NCBI RefSeq assembly: GCF_913055165.1
Contig: NZ_CAJXJS010000019.1
Location: 1-63,842, forward strand
Origin: an uncultured Devosia sp.
GTDB lineage: Bacteria; Pseudomonadota; Alphaproteobacteria; Rhizobiales; Devosiaceae
Length of the DNA: 63,842 bases
Direction of reading: 5' to 3'
A program made the translations under genes and the position numbers. Below are positions 1 to 8,404 of this stretch, in pieces (position 1 is the stretch's first letter; each line of letters opens with the position of its first letter). Under the pieces are notes generated by a model. The model was not told the DNA's origin. It did not search any database and saw nothing but the letters and a program-made list of their open reading frames with translations.

Positions 1-93
1 GGCACCATGGAGTTCGAAGTTGTCGTCACCACAATGGATGGCCGAGAAATCGCCCGCCGATGGGCCCGCTTCGTTGCCGACGACTATAGATAG
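1..93 (+). CDS. C-terminal fragment of an unknown protein (5' end outside window)
   Basis: From base 1 the frame is open through 30 codons to a TAG at 91-93 and ends in a charged tail (...RRWARFVADDYR). It is too short to assign to a family. It reads in the same direction as the AAA+ gene 400 bp downstream, so it may be another cargo gene of the transposon. A chance open frame of this length at a window edge is also possible. Confidence 0.35.
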   Translation, partial: GTMEFEVVVTTMDGREIARRWARFVADDYR

Positions 94-394
94 GTTTCCT
101 CTACAGAAAGAGTGACGCAAAAGGCCTGAACCGATCGCCACGTGACCGTCACCGCATGGATTATGAACATTGCCCCTGGGGTCACCCTGCGGAATTGGCG
201 TAGTTGATCAGTCCGTGGAGCTAAACCAGGTCTGGGTCTATATGGATGCTCCCTGGGATTTTTTATCTCCGCCTGAGGGATCCGCTTGGGGCATCCAGCC
301 GAAGCGTGACGGAGTCCTGAGGGTCAACGTGCACCCTTTCGGTCTCAGTCCAGGACATCTGACGAAGACCGAACCAGAGTCGAAAGGCACAGTG
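94..394. other. Intergenic region without a recognisable gene
   Basis: About 400 bp separate the fragment at the window start from the AAA+ gene. Short frames exist on both strands (for example 170-454 plus and 238-552 minus), but none has a good ribosome-binding site or recognisable protein composition, and they overlap one another. No transposon-end repeats are visible. The only convincing signal is the promoter-like pair at 395-422. Confidence 0.5.
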
Positions 395-422
395 TTGACT
401 CGACGTTTGTTCGTGTTATGTT
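395..422 (+). promoter_or_regulatory. Putative sigma-70-type promoter of the AAA+ cargo gene
   Basis: TTGACT at 395-400 and TATGTT at 417-422 are separated by 16 bp, close to the consensus -35/-10 arrangement. Transcription would start near 430, giving an untranslated leader of about 80 nt before the start codon at 508. This is pattern recognition only. Confidence 0.5.
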
Positions 423-507
423 CCTCATCATCAAGAGAGCCCGCCGATCGCTGACACCGTAGCCGCCCTCGTTCCCAGCCATCACCTGAGACGAGACATT
501 GGAGGCC

Positions 508-2397
508 ATGGTGATCCCATCTGACCGACTGCAATCCATCCTTTCCCAACACCCCCTTGCTTTCGACCTGCTCGAAGCATTGGCGTCCTATCGCCGTGCA
601 AACGCCGGGGGTTCGGAAGACAAGTCATCCAGTGATCTGGATGTTGGTGCCAGCGACATGTTGCTGGCCCTGAAGCTCTCCGGGGCCCTGGAAAGCGTTG
701 CGCGGAGTGCCGGCGAGTTGCTGACATTGCGGAAGCTCGTCATCATCGAGGTGCTCACGGAAGATGAGGCGCGGCTAGGTCACAGCATGCTCAGCAATCT
801 GGACCGGGCATACTCCAAGTCCATTTTCGATGACATCCCGGTTGAGCGTGCCGACGCCCAACGCCCCCTGTTTCTGCACGAGTATTCCAGATGGGCTGAT
901 CTTCGCGTTCAGGCCGATCTGGCCGATGCCGTGCGGTGCAACAGTCTGGTGTTGTGCCTAGCGGCACCGGGTACGGAATCCATGCCAGCCAGCATGAGAA
1001 ACGGCGCGGATGTTATCACCCGTTTTCCAGATACGGGGCCGCAGCACTTGAACCTGATATTCCAGGCGGTTCTGGGTCAGACCTCAGAGGCGCTCAAAAC
1101 GCTTGAGAGGACTGACCGGCTGACGCTATCTGATGTTGGGGCTATCGTGCGGCCCGCACAGCAGATCGAGGACTGCGTCCGTAAGCTCCGGCGATGCCTC
1201 CCGAAGAAAGAGCTGCCCCTTGCACTGCCCAAACTGGACAGCGCGCATGGGTATGGCTCTGCCAAGGCATGGGGGCTATCCATGGCCGCGGACTACAACC
1301 AGTGGCGTGATGGCAAGTTGGCGTGGGATGACGTCCCCGATCGCGGTGTTTTGCTGTCCGGTGCACCGGGCACCGGCAAGAGCACATTTCCTCGGCTACT
1401 TGCGGCGACACTCGATGCACCATTGCACGTCTCGAGCGTCGCGCAATGGAGCGCGCAGCGCTATCTCAGCGGCACCTTGTCTGCTGCTTCCGAGATCTTC
1501 CGTGATGCGCAGGCAAAGCCAGGTGTTCTGTTCCTTGACGAAATGGACGGCATTGGGCGCCGCGATCAGACAAGCGGCGAGTTCAAGGCCTATTGGGATC
1601 AGATCATCAATCATTTGCTCCAGCTCATCAGCGAGGCCATGACCACCCCAGGCCTCATTATTGTCGCCGCGACGAATTATCCCGAGCAAATTGATCCTGC
1701 CTTGCTCAGATCAGGACGATTGGAGCGCCACTTTCATTTTGATCTCCCGACGATGGAGGAGCGCCGCATGATTATTGCCCAGTACGCCAACACGTCGCTG
1801 CCTGGCAAAGGGCTCGATGAGGTCGCTGAGCGCACGGAAGGTCTGACAGGCGCTGATCTGCAGAGTTTGCTAAGGAGGGCGAGCGCCGCTGCCCGGAGAG
1901 CCAACGAGTGCCTAAGTGCCCAGCATGTGCTGCAGGAACTCGAGGCGGACATCGTCTCGATGACTACCCCGGATGTCAGACGTCTGCGGGCGTATTGCGC
2001 TGGGAAGACGCTTGTGAAACAGGCGCTGCCATCGAACTCAGCATTCGAAACACTCCAGTCCCTGAGAGACAAGATCGCGGTCCTTCTCGCGGGTCGTGTT
2101 GCAGAGGAGCTGTTGCTTGGTTCTGCGTCCAATCTTGGCGCAAAAGACCTTGTCGCGGCCAACAGGCTCGCGACCGACATCGAGATGCGCTTCGGTCTCG
2201 GCCGGAGTGGACTGGTGACGAGTGCACCGCATTCAGCAAAGTCGGCACACGCATCTTTTGTGCGCGAACATCTCGAGCTCGCCGAGGATATCGCCACGCG
2301 CATCCTGGTCGGAAAAAAACTCGAACTGGAGGAGGGCGTTCGACGGGCCATGTTTTCTCTGGAAGCAACCAACGTTCGTGCTGACACCCTCCACTAG
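508..2397 (+). CDS. FtsH-like AAA+ ATPase with an inactivated M41 peptidase domain (transposon cargo)
   Basis: The order is an uncharacterised N-terminal region (about 230 residues), an AAA+ module and a C-terminal M41-like domain. Counting from the in-frame TTG at 499: Walker A GAPGTGKST 288-296, Walker B VLFLDEMDG 343-351, sensor-1 ATN about 391-393, the arginine-finger segment around 404-410, and the FtsH-typical GADLQSLLRRA at 451-461. The position where FtsH carries HEAGH reads YCAGK (499-503), so both zinc-binding histidines and the catalytic glutamate are gone. The surrounding GRVAEELLLG segment and the third-ligand aspartate (about 550) remain. It should therefore unfold or remodel proteins without degrading them itself. 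FtsH transmembrane helices are absent, so it is probably cytosolic. GGAGG at 501-505 favours ATG 508 or GTG 511 over TTG 499. The 3' end overlaps the convergent tniQ by 4 bp. Confidence 0.8.
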   Translation: MVIPSDRLQSILSQHPLAFDLLEALASYRRANAGGSEDKSSSDLDVGASDMLLALKLSGALESVARSAGELLTLRKLVIIEVLTEDEARLGHSMLSNLDRAYSKSIFDDIPVERADAQRPLFLHEYSRWADLRVQADLADAVRCNSLVLCLAAPGTESMPASMRNGADVITRFPDTGPQHLNLIFQAVLGQTSEALKTLERTDRLTLSDVGAIVRPAQQIEDCVRKLRRCLPKKELPLALPKLDSAHGYGSAKAWGLSMAADYNQWRDGKLAWDDVPDRGVLLSGAPGTGKSTFPRLLAATLDAPLHVSSVAQWSAQRYLSGTLSAASEIFRDAQAKPGVLFLDEMDGIGRRDQTSGEFKAYWDQIINHLLQLISEAMTTPGLIIVAATNYPEQIDPALLRSGRLERHFHFDLPTMEERRMIIAQYANTSLPGKGLDEVAERTEGLTGADLQSLLRRASAAARRANECLSAQHVLQELEADIVSMTTPDVRRLRAYCAGKTLVKQALPSNSAFETLQSLRDKIAVLLAGRVAEELLLGSASNLGAKDLVAANRLATDIEMRFGLGRSGLVTSAPHSAKSAHASFVREHLELAEDIATRILVGKKLELEEGVRRAMFSLEATNVRADTLH

Positions 2398-3881
2398 TGT
2401 CCTACGCGCATGAACTGCCACTTTGAGGCCTGCTTCACGGTCAGGATGGCGTGAAGCAGGTCCTCTTCGTCGGCAATATGCAACGTATCCTGCCAGCAAG
2501 GAGACATTGAGCGGCAGGTGAAGCGCGGAATGCGCGAGTGGGCAAGACCTCGCATGACGTCCGAAACAGCGATGCTCTTGTGTGCAGCACAGAACTGTCG
2601 GATCGACATCAAGCCTGGTGTCGCTCGAGTATCAAAGACGCGGCTGTCCGCGCGTTCCACCAAGTCCATGAAGGCCATGAGGGATCTGGCGGAAATGAAG
2701 TGCCGATGAAGTACGTATTTTAGGCTGAGGTCTCTACTGGTTTTGATGTCGCCGCTGTCGATCAGTCGCTCAATGTCGCTTCCGCAAATTCCCAGAATGT
2801 CCTGAACCACACTCGCTATTTGTGTGTCATTGTGCCCGTGGACGTCCGCGGCAACAGAAAGGCTTCCGCCGTACCGCTTCCTGCCGCGCGGTACGTCGAC
2901 TTCAATCTTGGAGGCCCCCGACTTCTGTGAGCTTTTGGGAATGAAGCGCGCTCTCAAACTCCGCCAGATCTTTTCTGACTCATAGCCTGGCACCTGCGCC
3001 ACGGCTCTGTCGAAATACGGCTCCGACGGAAGATATCGGTGAAATGTCCAGGCGACTTTGGTCATGCCTTCGCCAAATGCGCGCGCAGCGGTTTCCAGCG
3101 ATTTAGAGGAAAGGGGCCCTTTTTTATGTTCGAAGGGGGCATGGCTGTGAAATTCGATGCTTTCTGCCAGCGTCGTGAAGGCCTGGCATATGGAGGCCGT
3201 GGGATATCTGTGAAACTCCTTTGGTAGGCTATCACTGATCCGGGCAACTGCTTGCTTAGACCAAGGCATCAGGAGATCTCCGATCAGTCGGCCAATTGCT
3301 GGGTCACTAAACGGATAGGGGCGGGGTTTTACCTCGCGTAGATCGACAAACGGCAGGCCCCGTTCGTCCAGGCAGCGATCGCAGAAGTATGGTCTGACGG
3401 CTCGGCGCCAACCGAGAGGTCGATGACACCCTGGACAAATGGATTCGAGCATATCCAGGGTTTCTGGATCGAAGGTGATCAACGGGTTGTCCCAGCTTTC
3501 CCTGTGATAGGCATTTTCGCAGAGAGCGCGGACACCCACCTGCCTTTGCCCGCGCATCGCCAATGACCGTCTGAATTGACGCATCCTCACGGCGTTGAAG
3601 CGCAGTGATGTTGCCGAAGGGCGCAGTCGCCGGCCAACCATTGCAAGGAGTTGATCGGTCTCAACATCCAGAAGTGCCGAGAGTTTCGCACGGTCGCAGT
3701 GTGACAGGCTAAAGTCCACCACCTTGCTTGTTTCGGCGGAGATTCCCGCCAGCTTTAGAGCGGCTCGAAAGTTGCGGACAGGCGTCTCAGCAAGCGTTCG
3801 AGAAAAGAAACCAATTACGCTTTCGCCGGCTTGCGGCTCCTGGGTGACGCAAAATGCCAAGCTATAACCATCGGCCCGCAT
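2394..3881 (-). CDS. tniQ: TniQ/TnsD-family target-site selector
   Basis: A 495-residue protein with a TniQ-type N-terminus (GESVIGFFSR near residue 19) and a zinc ribbon, C149-x2-C152 with C167-x2-C170, in the context typical of TniQ (CPGCHRPLGW...YFCDRC). In Tn7, TnsD binds the attachment site and recruits TnsC; short TniQ proteins do the same with a CRISPR complex. At about 500 residues this one is TnsD-sized, with a long C-terminal part that could bind DNA, which argues for protein-based site-specific targeting rather than a minimal CRISPR-type TniQ. It is the last gene of the tns operon, with its ATG overlapping the tnsC stop by one base (TGATG). Its stop overlaps that of the convergent AAA+ cargo gene. 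Confidence 0.88.
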   Translation of the reverse strand: MRADGYSLAFCVTQEPQAGESVIGFFSRTLAETPVRNFRAALKLAGISAETSKVVDFSLSHCDRAKLSALLDVETDQLLAMVGRRLRPSATSLRFNAVRMRQFRRSLAMRGQRQVGVRALCENAYHRESWDNPLITFDPETLDMLESICPGCHRPLGWRRAVRPYFCDRCLDERGLPFVDLREVKPRPYPFSDPAIGRLIGDLLMPWSKQAVARISDSLPKEFHRYPTASICQAFTTLAESIEFHSHAPFEHKKGPLSSKSLETAARAFGEGMTKVAWTFHRYLPSEPYFDRAVAQVPGYESEKIWRSLRARFIPKSSQKSGASKIEVDVPRGRKRYGGSLSVAADVHGHNDTQIASVVQDILGICGSDIERLIDSGDIKTSRDLSLKYVLHRHFISARSLMAFMDLVERADSRVFDTRATPGLMSIRQFCAAHKSIAVSDVMRGLAHSRIPRFTCRSMSPCWQDTLHIADEEDLLHAILTVKQASKWQFMRVGH

Positions 3882-4912
3882 CAGCTTGCTTTCTGGAGCT
3901 TGTTGAGCATAGCCATGGTCTCGCGCGTGGCCGAATTAGCCGCAAACCGTTGCTTGTGACCCCCACGGATGGTTTGCCAACTGGTGTGGGCCGCAATCAC
4001 TGTGTCCCACGATAGCGATGGATGGCCTTCCGATACGGATCTTTCCAACCCCCGCCTGATAACTCGAACCGCACGTCCAATGCTTCCTTCGCACATGTCG
4101 AAAAGCAGGGCGCATTGGTTCTTGCTGGACGTCGGTCTGAACGGAAGTGCAATGGCACCTTCTTTGAGCATCTGGTCGCACAATTCCTCAACAAAGGCGA
4201 AGAACGCGCTGCACGTTTCAATCTGATCCGTTGTCGCAGGCTTGAACCAGATGGGTTCTTTGGCGCGCTGCGCCAATTCCTGGTGATGAAGGAGCGGCAG
4301 TAAGTCGTCCGTTCCAGCCAAGGCGATTGAGAAGACGCCGTCGTTGATAAGGCTCTTCATCGCCCGAGCCATGACGTCTGAGCGTGCGTCGCTAAGGACA
4401 TTGTGGGCCTCGTCGAAAACGACCAGGCTGGTCCCACGCTTGCGGGCTATGTTCATGATAGCCGCGTTCACAGCAGCCTCTGAATAGTCTTTCATATGCA
4501 GGACAGAGCCGGCCGATGGGTCATGAAACGCTTCAAGGATAGAAGCCTGCAAGGCGCGGGTGCTGCGAATTGCTGATCGCAGCGTAACGACAAGCAGCGG
4601 CAGACTGTTCTCATCCTTCCGGCTCTCATAGATCCGGTCCGTGGTCCACTGGATGGTCTTTGATTTCGTGGAGCCCGAAGGCCCCACGATTGGCAGGAGC
4701 CATAGCTCGTCCTGCTTGTTCGCCCAGTGACCTAGAGCGCGTCGCTTTTCATCATTGCGAGCTGTCGTAGCCTGCGTCTGGTACATCAGATCGAGAATTC
4801 TTCGTTCCGTGTAGTCAACCATGTCGTGACGAACAAATATTCCGTCAAAGCGATCCAGCCGTTCGATGTCCGGTTCAGAATGAAGCGGTCCTGGGGACAT
4901 GGCGCCACTCAT
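3881..4912 (-). CDS. tnsC: TnsC/TniB-family AAA+ transposition regulator
   Basis: A 343-residue AAA+ ATPase. Walker A is at 77-86 (GPSGSTKSKT), Walker B at 164-170 (VVFDEAH), and a sensor-1-like ALAGTDD follows at about 197-203. TnsC proteins polymerise on target DNA and couple the selector (TniQ) to the transposase (TnsB). The Walker A is slightly off consensus: the glycine normally before the lysine is threonine (STKS rather than xGKS). This could alter nucleotide handling or be a family trait; I cannot tell. The start overlaps the tnsB stop by 4 bp (ATGA) and the stop overlaps the tniQ start, so the four proteins are translationally coupled. Confidence 0.9.
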   Translation of the reverse strand: MSGAMSPGPLHSEPDIERLDRFDGIFVRHDMVDYTERRILDLMYQTQATTARNDEKRRALGHWANKQDELWLLPIVGPSGSTKSKTIQWTTDRIYESRKDENSLPLLVVTLRSAIRSTRALQASILEAFHDPSAGSVLHMKDYSEAAVNAAIMNIARKRGTSLVVFDEAHNVLSDARSDVMARAMKSLINDGVFSIALAGTDDLLPLLHHQELAQRAKEPIWFKPATTDQIETCSAFFAFVEELCDQMLKEGAIALPFRPTSSKNQCALLFDMCEGSIGRAVRVIRRGLERSVSEGHPSLSWDTVIAAHTSWQTIRGGHKQRFAANSATRETMAMLNKLQKAS

Positions 4913-7110
4913 GACTGTGCTTTTCTGTTCAGAAAAGAGGGCATGATTTCATCGTCATCGAATAGCAGCGGTTGTGGATCAGTTCCCTTGGTTATCGTCT
5001 GTACCGTTGCGCGAGCCGCATCGTTGGTCTTTTTGGTTTTGGCGGCTTTTGCCCGTCCTCTCGGGGCGGCCGGCGGCTCAGCTTCACCGAGAGACCCCGA
5101 GTTTATGGGTGAATCGACAATCACAGCGTCTGTGCGTGCTTGCCTCCTGCGGCGATCAGCAAGCTCGTCCCATTTTCGTAGGTTTTCCCTCCGAAGTTCT
5201 GCATCCCGACGCTCAAGCCGTTCTATAATTTGACGACCCTCCGCGCTCCGATCCTTGGTGTTGAGTAGGTGGTACGCGTGTACGAGTTCGGCGAGATCTC
5301 GCCTTGCACTTAGAAGGTCTGCTTCGTTTTTCTTGTCGGCCGCTCTTTTCTTAACTAGCGCATTTACTGCTTTGTGCTCAAGAAAGCTTAGCCCAATTGT
5401 GTATTCGGAAAACGTGCACGGAAATCGAAAATGCATAGTTTTCCCATCTATTTCTCCAACTACGTAAATATCTGAGCAGTTTTCTGGGTTATACAAGATA
5501 TCGACGGTAATGCTCTTGTTCTTTGTACTTAAAGATGTCTTTCCTCGGCGCACTTGTTCTCCGAACTGTGCATCCAAGAGCCCTGTCGTGGCCGACGAGT
5601 TGCGATATAACAAGCCCTTGAATTCAATCCCTTTTGTCCAAAGTTTGGCTTTTCCTCTCAGGAGAAATAGGTCATCGAGAATTCCATTGTTGTGAGGAAG
5701 TTTTCGAGGGCGAATAGAAAGGCCCTTCTTGAATTTTTCAGCCGGTACCTCGTACAGCGGGCGATGAGGTGTGTGCTGATAATCGACAAATGTACTTATC
5801 AGTACTTTATTCAGCGCTGACATATTCAGGGTGGCGAACTTGACGGGATTTAATTGCAGTTTGCGCATTTCCGAGACCGTATGCGCGACACTTCCAGGGA
5901 GCTGATGGACAACTTTCTGGTTCACGATGCCAAAACTTCGTTCTACGTCGACTTTGGATGCGCCGTTTTTTGACGGGGCCCATTCGATATTGATGCCAAT
6001 GCCTTTGCACATTTCCTTCAGGCCTCCCGAAAGGTTTTCGAGAGACCGGTCCAGTACAATGGTGCCAGGTAGGCCATACTCCTCAATGTCTCGAGGAATG
6101 CCTGGGACAAGGTCCCGATAGTGGTACTTGTCGAAAACGATATTTTTGAGCAGAGCCGCGAGCTTGCTTAAGGAAGGAGGCTCGAACGAAACGATGTATC
6201 CGACGATGCAACGCGAGTAAGAACATATTGCGATGGACAGGATGGGTCGGCCAAGCACATGCCCGCTTCTCTCATCCACAATGTGAACATCAAGAACTGT
6301 GTGATCGATCTGGACCACGTCCAGCGGCGACTCTCCCCGCCTTGTTGTTTCACTGCCGTGAAATGTCAGATCGGCCGCAGTTTTCCCATCCCTAATTCGC
6401 ACATTTTCGTAGTTACGCATGGCGTGAATATACCGACGAAGAGTGCTGTCGCTGTAAACCTCAAGCCTTTCTCTGATATTGTCTTTATTGCGTCTGTCTT
6501 TTTCGTCTTTCAATAGCTCCTGTAGTTTGTCGAAGCATTGATTGACTGTTGGCTTCTTCTCGCTCCAGTAGCAGCTTGCTGCGTACAGCGTGAATTTTTT
6601 TACTAAGGGGTGGGGGCTTCGTCCGCCACACTTGCCTCGGAGCGATACATAGAGGCTCAGGAAGCGACTGCCGGGAGCCCCCTTTTTGAGGTCTGCGCTC
6701 AGCATTCTAGGGGTTACCTTGGCAGTCAGCCCCAGTGCATGCGCCTCATCCTTGGCGCCGCGAAGGAGACGCTCAAGCCTTTTGCCTCTATTGTCACTGA
6801 TGCCTTCCAGGTCACACTTGTTGACGTAGAAGAGGCGCGTTTTAGCCTCTAGTAGCTTCTCCTCTGACGTGTTCGGGGGGACGACTGTGCCTATCGCTTG
6901 AGGCGGCCCTTCCGGTTCCTCTCCGGGAGCGCTTAGAACCTGAAGCACACCCTGTGAAAGGCCCCTGGCATAGTCTTCGGCTCTGATTTCAAACGAACCG
7001 GACTCCCCCGTAAACTGCATGCGGTCGTCGGGAAGCTCGTGGCTATATGTCTTTGGCCCATCTGGAAACTGTACCCGACTAAAGAGCGTGGCTTGGACAC
7101 TCAGGGCCAT
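4909..7110 (-). CDS. tnsB: TnsB-family DDE transposase
   Basis: A 733-residue protein of the Mu/Tn7 TnsB retroviral-integrase superfamily. The catalytic triad is visible: D269 (VVQIDHT), D354 (IVLDRS) and E390 (KVDVERSFG). An N-terminal region of about 240 residues should hold the end-binding helix-turn-helix domains, and a C-terminal basic/acidic tail (about 640-733) probably contacts TnsC. It joins the 3' ends of the element to target DNA and binds repeats inside both ends; the AATTTGAAA repeats at 9131-9289 are candidates. The gene overlaps tnsA by one base (TAATG) and tnsC by four. All catalytic residues are intact, so the element could be active. Confidence 0.92.
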   Translation of the reverse strand: MALSVQATLFSRVQFPDGPKTYSHELPDDRMQFTGESGSFEIRAEDYARGLSQGVLQVLSAPGEEPEGPPQAIGTVVPPNTSEEKLLEAKTRLFYVNKCDLEGISDNRGKRLERLLRGAKDEAHALGLTAKVTPRMLSADLKKGAPGSRFLSLYVSLRGKCGGRSPHPLVKKFTLYAASCYWSEKKPTVNQCFDKLQELLKDEKDRRNKDNIRERLEVYSDSTLRRYIHAMRNYENVRIRDGKTAADLTFHGSETTRRGESPLDVVQIDHTVLDVHIVDERSGHVLGRPILSIAICSYSRCIVGYIVSFEPPSLSKLAALLKNIVFDKYHYRDLVPGIPRDIEEYGLPGTIVLDRSLENLSGGLKEMCKGIGINIEWAPSKNGASKVDVERSFGIVNQKVVHQLPGSVAHTVSEMRKLQLNPVKFATLNMSALNKVLISTFVDYQHTPHRPLYEVPAEKFKKGLSIRPRKLPHNNGILDDLFLLRGKAKLWTKGIEFKGLLYRNSSATTGLLDAQFGEQVRRGKTSLSTKNKSITVDILYNPENCSDIYVVGEIDGKTMHFRFPCTFSEYTIGLSFLEHKAVNALVKKRAADKKNEADLLSARRDLAELVHAYHLLNTKDRSAEGRQIIERLERRDAELRRENLRKWDELADRRRRQARTDAVIVDSPINSGSLGEAEPPAAPRGRAKAAKTKKTNDAARATVQTITKGTDPQPLLFDDDEIMPSFLNRKAQS

Positions 7111-8063
7111 TACACGTTCCTCCCATACCCGACAGCGGTCGTGGTGTCGCGCGTCGCAAAGGGCCAGCCATCACTCCGGAGCAACTTGCCAATCCGGCGG
7201 CTGTCGCCGTCAAAACTCACCACTGGAAAGTCGGAAGGCGATGGCAATTTAACGGCCTGACCAAGTGTCGCTGGCTGTACGACCGCTGTGTCCGCGGTAA
7301 TCGGTGAGGAGTAGATATCGACGCCAAGCTTTCTTTTGACAATCAGCGCCCGGAGCTTGCTCAACGCCACATAGTGGGGTTCCGCCCGCTTTCCTCTAAG
7401 AGCTGTGCAGGTGGCGCCAATCGTAGAGCTGCCATCGTATTCGTCGAAGTGCCAGGCGAGCAGTAGCTCGTCTTCAACGGTTGTACTCGTGTGGCGATGC
7501 TCGACGATCTGACGCGAGTTTTCGGCTGCGTAGGAATAATTGAAGTCCTCCACTTCAGTCCAAAGGTAGAATTCACAGCCGATTAGTTTGTAGGCCGCTT
7601 TGGCATAGAGCAGCTTTTCAATATAATCGGGGTCCTGGCTTGTATCCGCGTAGTCGTATTTCGTCTCGACCACACCAATTCGTCCATCTTGATGAGCGAA
7701 CATGAGGTCGGGCAGGTAGGTCAGGACGCCGTTGTTCGTCGCAATCTCCAGGCGGTGAGGCTGATGGATGTAACTGATGACATCCGGATCAGCCTCCAGG
7801 AGGCGAATGCCGTAATGCTCAGCTCGCGCCTCCCAGTAGCGAGAACCTCCACATTTCTTGGAGACAAACATTCCAGAGGGGCCCTGGCTCGCATTGCTGG
7901 GAAGGAGACGATGGTTTGTCGACCACGTTGCTGTGAACGGGCCCAGCCTAAAATTGCGCTGGAAGTTGTCACTTAGTTTGTTAGCGAGATGCAGAAACCG
8001 CCGTTCCGGCTCCAGCCAATCTGCGTGGGGTATCATATAAATGCGGTGCAGTTTTCTGCGCAT
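7110..8063 (-). CDS. tnsA: TnsA-family transposon endonuclease
   Basis: A 317-residue protein with the TnsA restriction-endonuclease-like fold. Conserved acidic residues stand in ARAEHYG (E82), YLPDLMF (D119) and VVETKYD (E133-x-K135), matching the E...D...(Q/E)xK catalytic pattern of TnsA. TnsA cuts the 5' ends of the element so that, with TnsB, transposition is cut-and-paste; its presence separates this element from Tn5053/Tn402-type transposons, which lack it. First gene of the tnsABC-tniQ operon. The start at 8063 follows an AGGTG box; an alternative ATG lies nine codons downstream. The 5' untranslated region, read on this strand, is antisense to the structured RNA locus at 8070-8252, so the two transcripts may interfere. 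Confidence 0.88.
   Translation of the reverse strand: MRRKLHRIYMIPHADWLEPERRFLHLANKLSDNFQRNFRLGPFTATWSTNHRLLPSNASQGPSGMFVSKKCGGSRYWEARAEHYGIRLLEADPDVISYIHQPHRLEIATNNGVLTYLPDLMFAHQDGRIGVVETKYDYADTSQDPDYIEKLLYAKAAYKLIGCEFYLWTEVEDFNYSYAAENSRQIVEHRHTSTTVEDELLLAWHFDEYDGSSTIGATCTALRGKRAEPHYVALSKLRALIVKRKLGVDIYSSPITADTAVVQPATLGQAVKLPSPSDFPVVSFDGDSRRIGKLLRSDGWPFATRDTTTAVGYGRNV
8031..8041 (+). promoter_or_regulatory. Possible -10 element for the plus-strand ncRNA
   Basis: TATCATATAAA lies within the first codons of tnsA and offers TATCAT (8031-8036) or TATAAA (8036-8041) as a -10 hexamer for rightward transcription into the structured locus. No convincing -35 hexamer is present at 17 bp, so the promoter is weakly supported; transcription would start around 8045-8050. 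Confidence 0.25.
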
Positions 8064-8069
8064 AAGTTC

Positions 8070-8252
8070 ACCTGTGCGCTTGGTTCAGATTGCGAGCCGC
8101 TTGACCTCACAGGCAAGACGAAGCAATCTGCACCAAGCAGCGTTGCGGCAATCTTTGTTGCCAATAGCGATGTGGACTTGCGAGGTGCCGGCCAAAGCAA
8201 TGCAAGTCCGATGGATCAAGGCGCTCCGCTTGCGGGGCGCCTTTTCATTTTT
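8070..8252 (+). ncRNA. Candidate structured non-coding RNA next to tnsA
   Basis: No protein is evident between tnsA and the next gene, yet the sequence is packed with stems. A 16-bp outer helix with one mismatch pairs 8078-8093 with 8123-8138. Inside it, 8100-8107 pairs with 8111-8117 (seven pairs, one bulged A, CAC loop). Then GGCAA 8147-8151 pairs with TTGCC 8158-8162, and the perfect 8-bp helix GGACTTGC 8174-8181 pairs with GCAAGTCC 8202-8209 around a 20-nt loop. The series ends in an intrinsic terminator whose U tract is on the plus strand (8220-8252). All genes nearby are on the minus strand, so this terminator needs a rightward transcript of its own. I recognise no known RNA family. Alternatives: a regulatory leader of tnsA read on the minus strand, or clustered protein-binding inverted repeats. 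Confidence 0.6.
8220..8252 (+). terminator. Intrinsic terminator of the candidate ncRNA
   Basis: A 10-bp GC-rich stem (GGCGCTCCGC 8220-8229, GCGGGGCGCC 8232-8241, one G-U pair, TT loop) is followed directly by TTTTCATTTTTT. On the opposite strand no U tract follows the stem, so it is directional and stops rightward transcription. Confidence 0.85.
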
Positions 8253-8404
8253 TGAATTCCATCTTCCTCCTTCGTGTGGCCACTCCGATTCGACCCAGAG
8301 CATTATGCGAATTTTCGTAAATTCCTAGGTTTTCCAAGGCATTCGGGCAGATTTCCACCGATTGCCATCGAAGCGGTTTTGCGAAAAACACCTCCCCAAA
8401 TCAG

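Noticed and set aside
1908..2384. A 158-codon frame inside the AAA+ gene
   Set aside because: It overlaps the conserved FtsH-like C-terminal region in another frame and has no ribosome-binding site.
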